5,521 bases of DNA from an uncultured Lachnospiraceae bacterium (lineage in GTDB: Bacteria; Bacillota; Clostridia; Lachnospirales; Lachnospiraceae), in contig CAJOGB010000132.1 in the NCBI GenBank assembly GCA_905233835.1, positions 1-5,521 of the forward strand. Reading direction: 5' to 3'. The position numbers and the translations under genes were made by a program. Below are positions 1 through 5,521 of the stretch, piece after piece. Position 1 is the first letter of the stretch. The number at the start of each line of letters is the position of its first letter. Below the pieces are notes generated by a model. That model was not told the origin of the DNA, searched no databases, and worked only from the letters and a program-made list of their open reading frames with translations.

Positions 1-357
1 AATGAGTACAATCGCCATTCCGTATATGCGAGAACTTTAAGCTTTAAATACAAGGTGAAGTTAATCAGCGAAATGATTTCAGGGGAGGATGACTGGAATA
101 AGTACAAAGTTACGCTGCAGGATAAGATGTGGAAGATTTACGAGCATATGCGTTGGAATATGTACACCAGAACCATGGGATATGTCTTGGAAAAACCGGA
201 ACACTTGGATGCTGACGGAGAGTTAAGCAAAAAGGTGCGAACCATCGCAAAGGTACATAACGATTTAGTGGACTTTTCCCAGTTATCCTTTGAGGAGCAG
301 GAAAAAGACGCTTTGGAACTGACCCCGGAAATCGTTGAAATTCTTAAAAGTATTTAA
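1..357 (+). CDS. RyR-domain-like protein, 3' end only
   Basis: The frame is open from the first base (NEYNRHSVYARTLSF...) to the TAA at 355-357, so this is the last ~118 residues of a gene that begins outside the window. A GTG at 55 could be read as a start, but upstream residues in the same frame look like real protein, so it is not the true start. The visible part has a helical segment with EHMRWNMY...MGY, followed by KVHNDLVDFSQL and a charged tail. That pattern (E/H-x-x-W, then H-x-x-LV-x-[FY]-x-x-L) resembles the RyR domain, first known from ryanodine receptors and found in some bacterial proteins, several with NAD-binding TrkA-like partners. The exact role is unknown. It ends 92 bp before the Asp23 gene, which has its own promoter, so it is probably a separate transcription unit. 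The family call rests on motif resemblance only. Confidence 0.6.
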   Translation, partial: NEYNRHSVYARTLSFKYKVKLISEMISGEDDWNKYKVTLQDKMWKIYEHMRWNMYTRTMGYVLEKPEHLDADGELSKKVRTIAKVHNDLVDFSQLSFEEQEKDALELTPEIVEILKSI

Positions 358-381
358 TACCGAGTCCCATAAATCGAGTTG

Positions 382-410
382 TGGAAAATTAAAAACGATT
401 CTGTTATAAT
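382..410 (+). promoter_or_regulatory. Sigma-A promoter with extended -10
   Basis: A perfect -10 box TATAAT lies at 405-410, preceded by TGT (402-404), giving the extended -10 form TGnTATAAT. At a 17-nt spacing, TGGAAA (382-387) matches the -35 consensus TTGACA at 4 of 6 positions; TTGTGG at 379-384 is a poorer-spaced alternative. Transcription would start near 417, leaving a ~33-nt leader before the Asp23-family gene. It is the only strong promoter seen in the window and is likely to drive the downstream cluster, subject to the terminator at 851-884. Confidence 0.8.
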
Positions 411-435
411 GTTTTTTAGATTTTGATACATAATT

Positions 436-441
436 AGGAGG
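436..441 (+). promoter_or_regulatory. Strong ribosome binding site of the Asp23-family gene
   Basis: AGGAGG is a full Shine-Dalgarno match, 8 nt before the ATG at 450. It fixes that start and implies efficient translation. Confidence 0.85.
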
Positions 442-449
442 CTTGTACT

Positions 450-812
450 ATGGCTGACAAAAAGGTTTATTCCATCAAAGAGGGTGTTTCCGTGACAGAG
501 GAAGTCATTGGTATTATTTCCGGACTTGCTGCCACAGAGGTAAAGGGTGTATCTTCCCTTGCAGGAAATCTAACACATGATGTGGTTCCGAAGGCAGGAA
601 AGAATAAAATCGGAAAAGCGGTTCATGTGGTTTCCAACGACGATGAGTCCATTAACATCCGTTTGGCTGTAAATATCGAATATAATTTTGTGATTCCGGA
701 AGTTTGCAAAAACGTTCAGGATAAAGTAAAAACCGGTGTGGAAAATATGACCGGCTTGGATGTTCGTGAAGTGGACATTCACATCGCTACCGTAGCAGGT
801 ACGAACAAATAG
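450..812 (+). CDS. Asp23/Gls24 family envelope stress response protein (YqhY-like)
   Basis: This 120-residue protein has the typical single-domain layout of the Asp23/Gls24 family (DUF322). Residues 10-40 (GVSVTEEVIGIISGLAATEV.GV) form the first conserved part. Residues 58-115 form the second, with alternating hydrophobic strands (INIRLAVNIEYNF), then IPEVCKNVQ and VENMTGLDVREVDIHI. It has no signal peptide or membrane segment, so it is cytoplasmic, perhaps associated with the membrane through partners. In Firmicutes the paralogue next to nusB corresponds to B. subtilis YqhY, which has been linked genetically to acetyl-CoA carboxylase and fatty-acid synthesis; that role is from the family, not visible here. 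The ATG at 450 follows a full AGGAGG and an extended -10 promoter. A terminator follows 38 bp after its stop, so it may be transcribed more than the genes behind it. Confidence 0.93.
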   Translation: MADKKVYSIKEGVSVTEEVIGIISGLAATEVKGVSSLAGNLTHDVVPKAGKNKIGKAVHVVSNDDESINIRLAVNIEYNFVIPEVCKNVQDKVKTGVENMTGLDVREVDIHIATVAGTNK

Positions 813-850
813 AACCTTTAAAATTTATAGAAGCGTGTGTTTAAACAATA

Positions 851-884
851 GGTGTCGTTTACAAACGCGACACCTTGTTTTTTT
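851..884 (+). terminator. Intrinsic terminator between the Asp23-family gene and nusB
   Basis: GGTGTCG (851-857) pairs perfectly with CGACACC (868-874) to give a 7-bp GC-rich stem with a ~10-nt loop. It is followed by TTGTTTTTTT (875-884), the U-rich tract. It ends 22 nt before the nusB ATG. No clear promoter lies between it and nusB, so nusB and later genes would depend on read-through or on a weak promoter in 813-850 that I could not identify. Confidence 0.85.
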
Positions 885-906
885 ATTTAAAGAAAGAGAA
901 ATAACT

Positions 907-1314
907 ATGACAAGAAGACAAATCAGAGAAGCCATTTTTAAACTGTTATTTTCCGGAGAATTTCATGAGGATTGTGATGTAAAAGAACAGGCAAAAATCC
1001 TTTTGGAAGAAGAAGGCGTGTTGGAAAAAGCATCCGAAGAAGATAAGGAATATATCTTCTCTAAGTATGAGGACATTCGTGCTCACTTGGATGAAATCGA
1101 TGAAACTTTAAACGAAAAGGTAGACAAGTGGAAGACCACTCGTATGCCAAAGGTGGATTTGGCTATCCTTCGTTTGGCGGTATATGAGATTAAATTTGAG
1201 GAGGATATTCCGGAGGGCGTATCCATTAATGAGGCAGTGGAACTAGCCAAATTATACGGAAGCGATAAATCTTCATCTTTTGTAAACGGAGCACTTTCCA
1301 AGGTGATTTCATGA
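907..1314 (+). CDS. nusB: Transcription antitermination factor NusB
   Basis: This 135-residue all-helical protein is normal length for NusB. With NusE (ribosomal protein S10) it binds boxA RNA and helps prevent premature termination of rRNA transcripts. Family landmarks are the basic N-terminus MTRRQIREAIFKLLF (residues 1-15, the arginine-rich RNA-binding part) and the C-terminal signature: DLAILRLAVYEI (84-95), IPEGVSINEAVELAKLYG (101-118) and SSFVNGALSKV (123-133). I chose the ATG at 907. The frame stays open to 835, but the extra 24 residues would be encoded by the terminator hairpin and do not look like NusB. The ribosome site is weak (GAAAGAG, 892-898). The TGA overlaps the xseA start by ATGA, suggesting coupled translation. 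The gene lies behind an intrinsic terminator, which is notable for an antitermination factor. Confidence 0.95.
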   Translation: MTRRQIREAIFKLLFSGEFHEDCDVKEQAKILLEEEGVLEKASEEDKEYIFSKYEDIRAHLDEIDETLNEKVDKWKTTRMPKVDLAILRLAVYEIKFEEDIPEGVSINEAVELAKLYGSDKSSSFVNGALSKVIS

Positions 1315-2522
1315 CAGACGGCGTATACAAAGTCAGTGAAGTCTTAGACTATTTGGAACAGGTGACGAAGGCGGATCCTTTTCTTACGAATTTATGCGTG
1401 GAAGGAGAGGTCAGCGGCGTCAACTATAACAGTCGCGGACATATTTATTTTAACTTAAAAGATGAAACGGCTGCCATGAGTGTGGCCATGTGGAAGTCCT
1501 TTCGGGAAACGGGAATCGACTTTACCCTAAAAGACGGGGATAAAGTGGTAATTCGCGGATATTTTAATCTGTATAAGGAACGAGGCACCATCAGCATCGT
1601 GGCCCGCTCCATTAAAAAGCAGGGAAAGGGCGAACTCTATCAGAAGTTTTTGGAGTTAAAAGAAAAACTGGAAGATAAAGGCATGTTTGACGAGATGTAC
1701 AAACAGCCCATTCCAAAGTATGCAACCCGAATCGGTGTGGTAACCGCTCCTACCGGAGCTGCGATTCATGACATTATTCGAAATGCCAGAATCCAAAACC
1801 CGGGTGTGGAAATCATTTTATCTCCTGCCATCGTTCAGGGACCGGCGGCTTCAAAAAGTATCGCCGATGCCATCAGACGCATCGATCCTTTGGGACTTGA
1901 TTTACTTATCGTTGGACGAGGTGGCGGAGACATCGAGGATCTTTGGTGTTTTAACGAAGAAGAAGTTGCGGAAGCCATCTTCCAGGCAAAGACACCGATT
2001 ATTTCTGCAGTGGGACATGAAACGGATACCACCATTGCGGATTTTGTGGCGGATCTTCGTGTGGCAACTCCTACGGAGGCGGCCAAGAAAGCTTGCTTTT
2101 CCATGAGCGATATGAAGGATCATCTCTATCGCACGGAAGAAGAGTTTGACTATCGCATGAATGATATTTTGCATCGGAACCGGATGCAGATTGAACGGTA
2201 TAAAGAAACTATTTTGCGTTTTTCGCCGGCACAGCGATTAAAGAGTATGCGGGAACACTTGGAGTTTGTTTCTGCTCATCTAAATCAAAAGATGACGACA
2301 AAGACCAACGAGATGCGACAAAGAATTTCCACATTGGCGGGCCTATTTGATGCGGCATCTCCCGCAAAGCGTTTGGCGGGAGGATATTCTTATGTGGTAA
2401 CGGAAAAAGGAGAAAGGCTTTTTGAGGCTTCCCAGGTAGAGGTGGGAGAAGAAATTTCTCTTTATCTTAAAAAGGGAGAATTAAAAGCAAAAGTTATTGA
2501 ACGTGTGGTAAAGGATAAATAA
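1311..2522 (+). CDS. xseA: Exodeoxyribonuclease VII large subunit
   Basis: A complete 403-residue protein, near the usual 400-450. With several copies of XseB it forms exonuclease VII, which degrades single-stranded DNA from both ends to short oligonucleotides and acts in repair. Residues ~5-102 are the N-terminal OB fold for ssDNA binding, with GEVSGVN (32-38) and GHIYFNLKD (43-51). The catalytic domain follows: IGVVTAPTGAAIHDI (141-155), LLIVGRGGGDIEDLW.FN (198-215) and SAVGHETDTTIADFVADLRVATPTEAA (232-258), all well conserved. Residues ~262-345 are a charged helical, probably coiled-coil, stretch of the kind that binds XseB. The tail has the usual SPAKRLAGGYS (350-360). The start ATG overlaps the nusB stop (ATGA) and has AAGGTG at 1300-1305. 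In B. subtilis folD lies between nusB and xseA; it is absent here. Confidence 0.97.
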   Translation: MTDGVYKVSEVLDYLEQVTKADPFLTNLCVEGEVSGVNYNSRGHIYFNLKDETAAMSVAMWKSFRETGIDFTLKDGDKVVIRGYFNLYKERGTISIVARSIKKQGKGELYQKFLELKEKLEDKGMFDEMYKQPIPKYATRIGVVTAPTGAAIHDIIRNARIQNPGVEIILSPAIVQGPAASKSIADAIRRIDPLGLDLLIVGRGGGDIEDLWCFNEEEVAEAIFQAKTPIISAVGHETDTTIADFVADLRVATPTEAAKKACFSMSDMKDHLYRTEEEFDYRMNDILHRNRMQIERYKETILRFSPAQRLKSMREHLEFVSAHLNQKMTTKTNEMRQRISTLAGLFDAASPAKRLAGGYSYVVTEKGERLFEASQVEVGEEISLYLKKGELKAKVIERVVKDK

Positions 2523-2526
2523 GGAG
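2521..2526 (+). promoter_or_regulatory. Ribosome binding site of xseB, overlapping the xseA stop
   Basis: AAGGAG begins within the TAA stop of xseA and lies 8 nt before the xseB ATG. Terminating ribosomes cover the site, which fits coupled production of the two exonuclease VII subunits. Confidence 0.75.
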
Positions 2527-2534
2527 ATGTTTGC

Positions 2535-2756
2535 ATGGGAAATACAAAAAAGACATCCATTGAAGATGATTTGCAGAAATTGGATGAACTGGTAAAAAAG
2601 ATGGACAAAAAAGATATCTCTTTGGAAGAGAGTTTTTCTGTTTATGAAGAGGGCATGAAGATTTTAAAAGGTGCCAATGAAAAGTTGGACGAAGTGGAAA
2701 AGAAGGTAAAGGTACTCCAGGAAGACGGAAGCCTTACGGATTTTGACGAGGAATAA
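2535..2756 (+). CDS. xseB: Exodeoxyribonuclease VII small subunit
   Basis: This acidic, helical 73-residue protein has the normal size for XseB. It matches the family pattern: a first helix DDLQKLDELVKKMDKKDISLEESFSVYEEG (residues 11-40, containing the conserved G/D-[IL]-SLEE-[SA] turn), then a second helix ILKGANEKLDEVEKKVKVL (43-61), and an acidic tail. XseB has no catalytic residues; several copies bind the helical region of XseA and are needed for activity. The ATG follows AAGGAG by 8 nt. The stop is 1 nt before the ispA start, and its last codons contain the ispA ribosome site (GAGGA, 2748-2752). Confidence 0.95.
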   Translation: MGNTKKTSIEDDLQKLDELVKKMDKKDISLEESFSVYEEGMKILKGANEKLDEVEKKVKVLQEDGSLTDFDEE

Positions 2757-2757
2757 G

Positions 2758-3637
2758 ATGAGCTTTGAAGAGACACTTTCACAAAAGGTAGAGCATATCA
2801 ATTACGTGCTTTCTCTATATCTTCCAAAGGAAGAGGGATTTCAAAAGACCGTACTTTCCGCTATGAATTACAGTGTAAATGTGGGTGGAAAGCGACTTCG
2901 CCCCATGCTGATGGAAGAAGTCTTTTTCGCATTCGGCGGAGAGGGGGATGTGGTAGAACCCTTTATGGCGGCTCTTGAAATGATTCATACCTATTCACTG
3001 GAACGACATGCTTCGCCGAGGAAAGCCAACGACCCACGTAATCTACGGTGAGGCCATGGGAGTGCTTTGCGGAGATGCACTTTTAAACTACGCTTTTGAA
3101 ACCGCACTTTTATCCTTTGAAAAGACATCCGATACAAAAACTCTTTCCAAACGGATTACCGCGGCACTTTCCGTTCTTGCAAAAAAGGCCGGGATCTACG
3201 GAATGATCGGCGGTCAGGTCTGTGATGTGGAAGCGGAAAAGAAGGGATTATCCTTAAGCGAAGAACAGTTATCATTTATCATTGATAATAAAACCGGGGC
3301 ACTGATCGAATCTGCCATGATGATTGGCGGAATCTTAGCCGGGGCATCGGAGAGTGAAATAAAGGATTTGGAAATCATCGCGAAAAGCGTGGGAAAAGCC
3401 TTCCAGATTCAGGATGATATTTTAGATGTCATCGGGGATGAAGCGACTTTGGGTAAACCCATCGGAAGCGATGAGAAGAATGAAAAACCAACCTATGTGG
3501 TTCTGCACGGATTAGAGGCATCCAAGGAAATGGTGAAGACTCTTTCCGACGAGGCAAATGAAAAACTTCACGGATTTTCGAAAGATACCGCATTTTTGGA
3601 GGAACTGATAAATTCTTTGATTTATCGAAACAAGTAA
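2758..3637 (+). pseudogene. ispA: Polyprenyl (farnesyl/geranyl) diphosphate synthase IspA, frameshifted with the first Asp-rich motif missing
   Basis: Two frames together make an IspA-type trans-prenyltransferase, which would condense IPP with DMAPP and GPP to make farnesyl diphosphate. The first part (2758-3000, 81 residues) starts MSFEETLSQ and carries GGKRLRPML (43-51, diphosphate binding) and MIHTYSL (75-81). The protein then jumps to a frame shifted by +1 at 3002: NDMLRRGKPTTHVIYGEA, GGQVCDVEAE and the intact second Asp-rich motif FQIQDDILDVIGD, with TLGKPIGSDEKNEKPTYV, to the TAA at 3635-3637. Family members normally have [VI]HDDLPAMD between SL and ND; this is the first Asp-rich, Mg2+-binding motif and it is absent. 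The junction is CTG-G-AAC at 2998-3004, consistent with a net loss of ~26 nt. As written, frame 1 stops at 3051 after a nonsense tail, so no active enzyme can be made. The ATG at 2758 is preceded by GAGGA; a TTG at 2743 lies inside xseB and is less likely. Real pseudogene or sequence error cannot be told apart here. Confidence 0.92.
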
Positions 3638-3641
3638 GGAT

Positions 3642-5087
3642 ATGGCATTAGAAAAGATTAACAAAACCGGTGATATTAAAAACTTAACATCGGAAGAGCT
3701 TAAGGTTTTGCCGGATGAGATACGACAGTTTTTGATTGATACGATTTCCCATACCGGAGGACATTTGGCATCTAACTTAGGTGCGGTGGAACTTACCATG
3801 GCTCTGCATTTATGCTTTGATCCCGAAAAGGATAAAATCATTTGGGACGTGGGACATCAGTCCTATACCCATAAGATTTTAACCGGACGAAAGGATGAGT
3901 TTGCAACCCTTCGTTCTTTGGGAGGTTTGGCAGGCTTTCCAAAAAGAGATGAAAGTATCTGCGATGCTTTTGGAGTGGGCCATTCCTCCACATCCATTTC
4001 CGCGGGATTGGGATTTGCTCATGCCAGAGATTTGAATAAGGATGATTATTCTGTTATCTCCGTCATCGGTGACGGTTCCATGACCGGTGGTATGGTTTAT
4101 GAAGCATTTAACAATGCGGCTACCATTAAGAGTAATTTCATCATTGTTTTAAATGATAATAATATGTCCATTTCGGAAAACGTGGGCGGCATGTCCAATC
4201 ATTTGTCCCGCCTTCGTACGTCAAGTAGGTACACCGGATTAAAAGAAGGGGTACAGAATACCCTGGAGAAGATTCCCGGTGTGGGCGACCACATGGTTTC
4301 CGGCATTCGAAAGATGAAAAACTCCATTAAATCTCTTATGATTCCGGGTATGGCTTTCGAGGAACTTGGCATTTTATATTTGGGACCGGTGGACGGCCAT
4401 GACGTAAACGAAATGGTAAAACTTTTCCATCAGGCATCCCAGTATAAGGGACCGGTTTTGGTTCATGTGTTAACCGAAAAAGGAAAGGGATTTGAACCTG
4501 CGGTTCGTCATCCTTCCCGTTTCCACGGAACGGATCCTTTTGATAAGGAAAAGGGACTTCCTTTAAAGAGTAAAAAACCATCTTATACCGATATCTTCTC
4601 TACGGTTATGCGAAAGATGGGTGACAGGGATAAAAAGGTGGTTGCCATTACGGCGGCCATGATGGACGGTACCGGATTAAAGCGTTTTCATAATATTTTC
4701 CCGGAGCGGTTTTTCGATGTGGGAATCGCGGAAGAACATGCGGTGACCTTTGCGGCAGCACTTGCATGCGAAGGATTAAAGCCGGTGGTAGCGGTGTATT
4801 CTTCGTTTTTGCAGCGAGCTTATGATCAGATTATGCATGATGTTTGCGTGCAGAATCTCCATGTAATTTTTGCGGTGGACCGTGCGGGTATAACGGGTAC
4901 AGCGTATCTCTTTTGTAATGTTGGTATCTCGTCCGAGTTCATAATCGTGCAACTCTACTGTAATGCAGACGTTATCCTCTACTGTGAAACCCGCAGGGGT
5001 TTCCGTTGGACGCGTCACCGAAAATTCCATGCTATGGAATCCGTCGTAGTACATCCGAAGCCGCGTCAGCCTGTTCAGAAACAATAG
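3642..5087 (+). CDS. dxs: 1-deoxy-D-xylulose-5-phosphate synthase, C-terminus replaced after residue ~419
   Basis: Dxs is the TPP-dependent enzyme that joins pyruvate and glyceraldehyde-3-phosphate to make DXP, the first step of the MEP isoprenoid pathway and a precursor for thiamine and pyridoxal. Visible landmarks are GGHLASNLG (39-47, with the conserved His 41), WDVGHQSYTHKILTGR (68-83), the TPP/Mg2+ motif GDGSMTGG...NDN (143-150, 171-173), YLGPVDGHD (246-254), and GIAEEHAVTFAAA (361-373) with the catalytic Glu at ~364. YDQIMHDV (394-401) and DRAGITG (413-419) follow. Family proteins then read [AS]DGxTHxGxFDxxYLR and run to ~620 residues. Here the match stops at 4898, and 62 unrelated residues, antisense to the ATPase gene, lead to the TAG at 5085-5087. 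About 200 residues are missing, including most of the Pyr-domain end and the C-terminal domain, so the product would be inactive. The start is 4 nt after the ispA stop; AAGGA (3636-3640) sits only 1 nt from the ATG, closer than usual, so coupling is likely. Calling it dxs is very secure; the end is not biological dxs sequence. Confidence 0.93.
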   Translation: MALEKINKTGDIKNLTSEELKVLPDEIRQFLIDTISHTGGHLASNLGAVELTMALHLCFDPEKDKIIWDVGHQSYTHKILTGRKDEFATLRSLGGLAGFPKRDESICDAFGVGHSSTSISAGLGFAHARDLNKDDYSVISVIGDGSMTGGMVYEAFNNAATIKSNFIIVLNDNNMSISENVGGMSNHLSRLRTSSRYTGLKEGVQNTLEKIPGVGDHMVSGIRKMKNSIKSLMIPGMAFEELGILYLGPVDGHDVNEMVKLFHQASQYKGPVLVHVLTEKGKGFEPAVRHPSRFHGTDPFDKEKGLPLKSKKPSYTDIFSTVMRKMGDRDKKVVAITAAMMDGTGLKRFHNIFPERFFDVGIAEEHAVTFAAALACEGLKPVVAVYSSFLQRAYDQIMHDVCVQNLHVIFAVDRAGITGTAYLFCNVGISSEFIIVQLYCNADVILYCETRRGFRWTRHRKFHAMESVVVHPKPRQPVQKQ

Positions 5088-5521
5088 CGGATTCTCCGCA
5101 AAGAGCGCATCTTCCCGACAGTATTTTCTTTTCAGTTCCTGATACAGAACGCGTGTCTTTCCACATTCCAGAAAAAGCGTCATAACGGTTCCGCTTTGAA
5201 ATGTGGCGTTCTCATAGAGAGGTTCCGGTACGGTGAAATTGTCTTTCTTCAATTCAAAAGAGAACCACCCGCTTTGAACGCGGACTTTCTGGGCAAAACC
5301 GAAAACAGACTTGAAGCCGATTCCCTTTTCGCCTATTTCGTCTTTGCCGTCTTTCACGTTCTTTGCCTTTTCCGCAATTCCTGTAATGGCAAATACGTCG
5401 AACGGGCGGAAGCCCATTTCGTCATAGGTTAGAACAATCCGGTCATCCTCGAACTTAAATAGCATATCCAATTCGCGACGACTTTCTTCCGGGAAATCAC
5501 AATCATCCACGTTTTGGATAA
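4776..5521 (-). CDS. Sacsin/Hsp90-like GHKL ATPase domain protein, partial at both ends
   Basis: Read on the minus strand from the right edge, the frame begins IQNVDDCDFPEE. This matches the ATP/Mg2+-binding N box of GHKL ATPases of the sacsin N-terminal type (usually IQNADDN.Y), at ~5490-5519. The GTG at 5508-5510 is the Val of that motif, not a start, so the gene begins beyond 5521. Next come YDEMGF (the D-x-x-GF ATP-binding motif, 5409-5426) with DVFAITGIA, and GEKGIGFKSVF (5301-5333, the glycine-rich lid motif). These are followed by GWFSFEL and a beta-rich region to ~4899, typical of this fold's continuation. Beyond that the frame stays open only through antisense dxs, stopping at 4776, so the last ~41 residues are not genuine. 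Such domains occur in large bacterial proteins of poorly known function, some fused to other domains; the missing C-terminal part would be needed to say which. The function is ATP binding and probably hydrolysis; the cellular role is unknown. Confidence 0.8.
   Translation of the reverse strand, partial: IQNVDDCDFPEESRRELDMLFKFEDDRIVLTYDEMGFRPFDVFAITGIAEKAKNVKDGKDEIGEKGIGFKSVFGFAQKVRVQSGWFSFELKKDNFTVPEPLYENATFQSGTVMTLFLECGKTRVLYQELKRKYCREDALFAENPLLFLNRLTRLRMYYDGFHSMEFSVTRPTETPAGFTVEDNVCITVELHDYELGRDTNITKEIRCTRYTRTVHRKNYMEILHANIMHNLIISSLQKRRIHRYHRL
4886..4905. other. Breakpoint joining dxs to an opposite-strand ATPase gene
   Basis: To the left the plus strand is conserved Dxs up to Gly419 (4896-4898). 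To the right the minus strand is an ATPase gene whose frame reads into antisense dxs. GGGTA occurs at 4886-4890 and 4895-4899 and could be the short homology at the join. No inverted repeats, transposase or target duplication is visible. Both genes are cut inside their coding sequence in tail-to-tail orientation. Confidence 0.8.

Noticed and set aside
570..782. Minus-strand frame inside the Asp23-family gene, and similar antisense frames inside nusB, xseA, ispA and dxs
   Set aside because: They lie fully opposite well-conserved genes, show no recognisable motifs and have no ribosome sites.
839..846. Palindrome GTTTAAAC as an operator
   Set aside because: It is only 8 bp, AT-rich and has no second copy or promoter next to it; expected by chance in such sequence.
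835..906. Longer N-terminus for NusB starting at 835
   Set aside because: The extra 24 residues are encoded by the terminator stem-loop and U tract and do not resemble NusB. The ATG at 907 gives a normal-length protein.
2990..3060. Programmed ribosomal frameshift in ispA
   Set aside because: There is no slippery heptamer or stimulatory hairpin at the shift. Conserved catalytic residues are missing as well, so slipping would not restore a working enzyme.
3008..3637. Independent gene starting at the ATG at 3008
   Set aside because: It is the C-terminal two thirds of IspA in the shifted frame; the ATG is an internal Met just before LRRGKPTTH and has no ribosome site of its own.
5196..5432. Plus-strand frame opposite the ATPase gene
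   Set aside because: The minus strand here encodes conserved ATPase motifs, and the plus-strand product has no recognisable features.
5508..5510. GTG as start of the minus-strand ATPase gene
   Set aside because: It encodes the Val inside the N-box motif IQNVDD; the coding frame continues past the window edge.

Overview
The window looks like a piece of a Clostridia genome, most likely Lachnospiraceae. It carries a compact, co-directional housekeeping cluster: Asp23/YqhY-type gene, nusB, xseA, xseB, ispA, dxs. This is the order known from Bacillus subtilis (yqhY-nusB-folD-xseA-xseB-ispA-dxs) without folD. The moderate GC content, strong AGGAGG-type ribosome sites and the style of the Dxs and Asp23 proteins fit that group. 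The taxonomic call is inference from protein appearance, not from a search.

Layout. Positions 1-357 hold the 3' end of a gene whose product resembles RyR-domain proteins. A 92-bp gap follows with a clear extended -10 promoter (382-410) and a strong ribosome site, driving the Asp23-family gene (450-812). An intrinsic terminator (851-884) separates it from nusB (907-1314). From nusB on the genes are tightly packed: nusB/xseA overlap by 4 bp, xseA-xseB are 12 bp apart, xseB-ispA 1 bp and ispA-dxs 4 bp. This suggests one transcript with translational coupling. Functionally the cluster mixes an antitermination factor (NusB), both subunits of exonuclease VII, and two isoprenoid enzymes. Dxs makes DXP at the head of the MEP pathway, and IspA condenses C5 units into farnesyl diphosphate.

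Two things are wrong with the isoprenoid genes. (1) ispA is broken at about 3000: the reading frame shifts by +1, and the residues that should carry the first aspartate-rich motif (DDxxxxD) are absent, consistent with a net loss of about 26 nt. (2) dxs is normal up to about 4898, residue 419 of an expected ~620, and then stops matching. From there to the right edge the minus strand encodes a GHKL-type ATPase related to the sacsin/Hsp90-like N-terminal ATPase domain. That gene is also cut, because its frame runs into antisense dxs. The two genes therefore meet tail to tail inside their coding regions, with no recognisable mobile element between them. This is a rearrangement breakpoint or, at least as likely, a chimeric assembly or amplification join.

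No tRNA, rRNA, CRISPR array, insertion sequence or riboswitch was recognised. No stretch over about 100 bp lacks a gene. I did not find a convincing new biological system; the main value here is the two lesions, the terminator before nusB and the partial ATPase.
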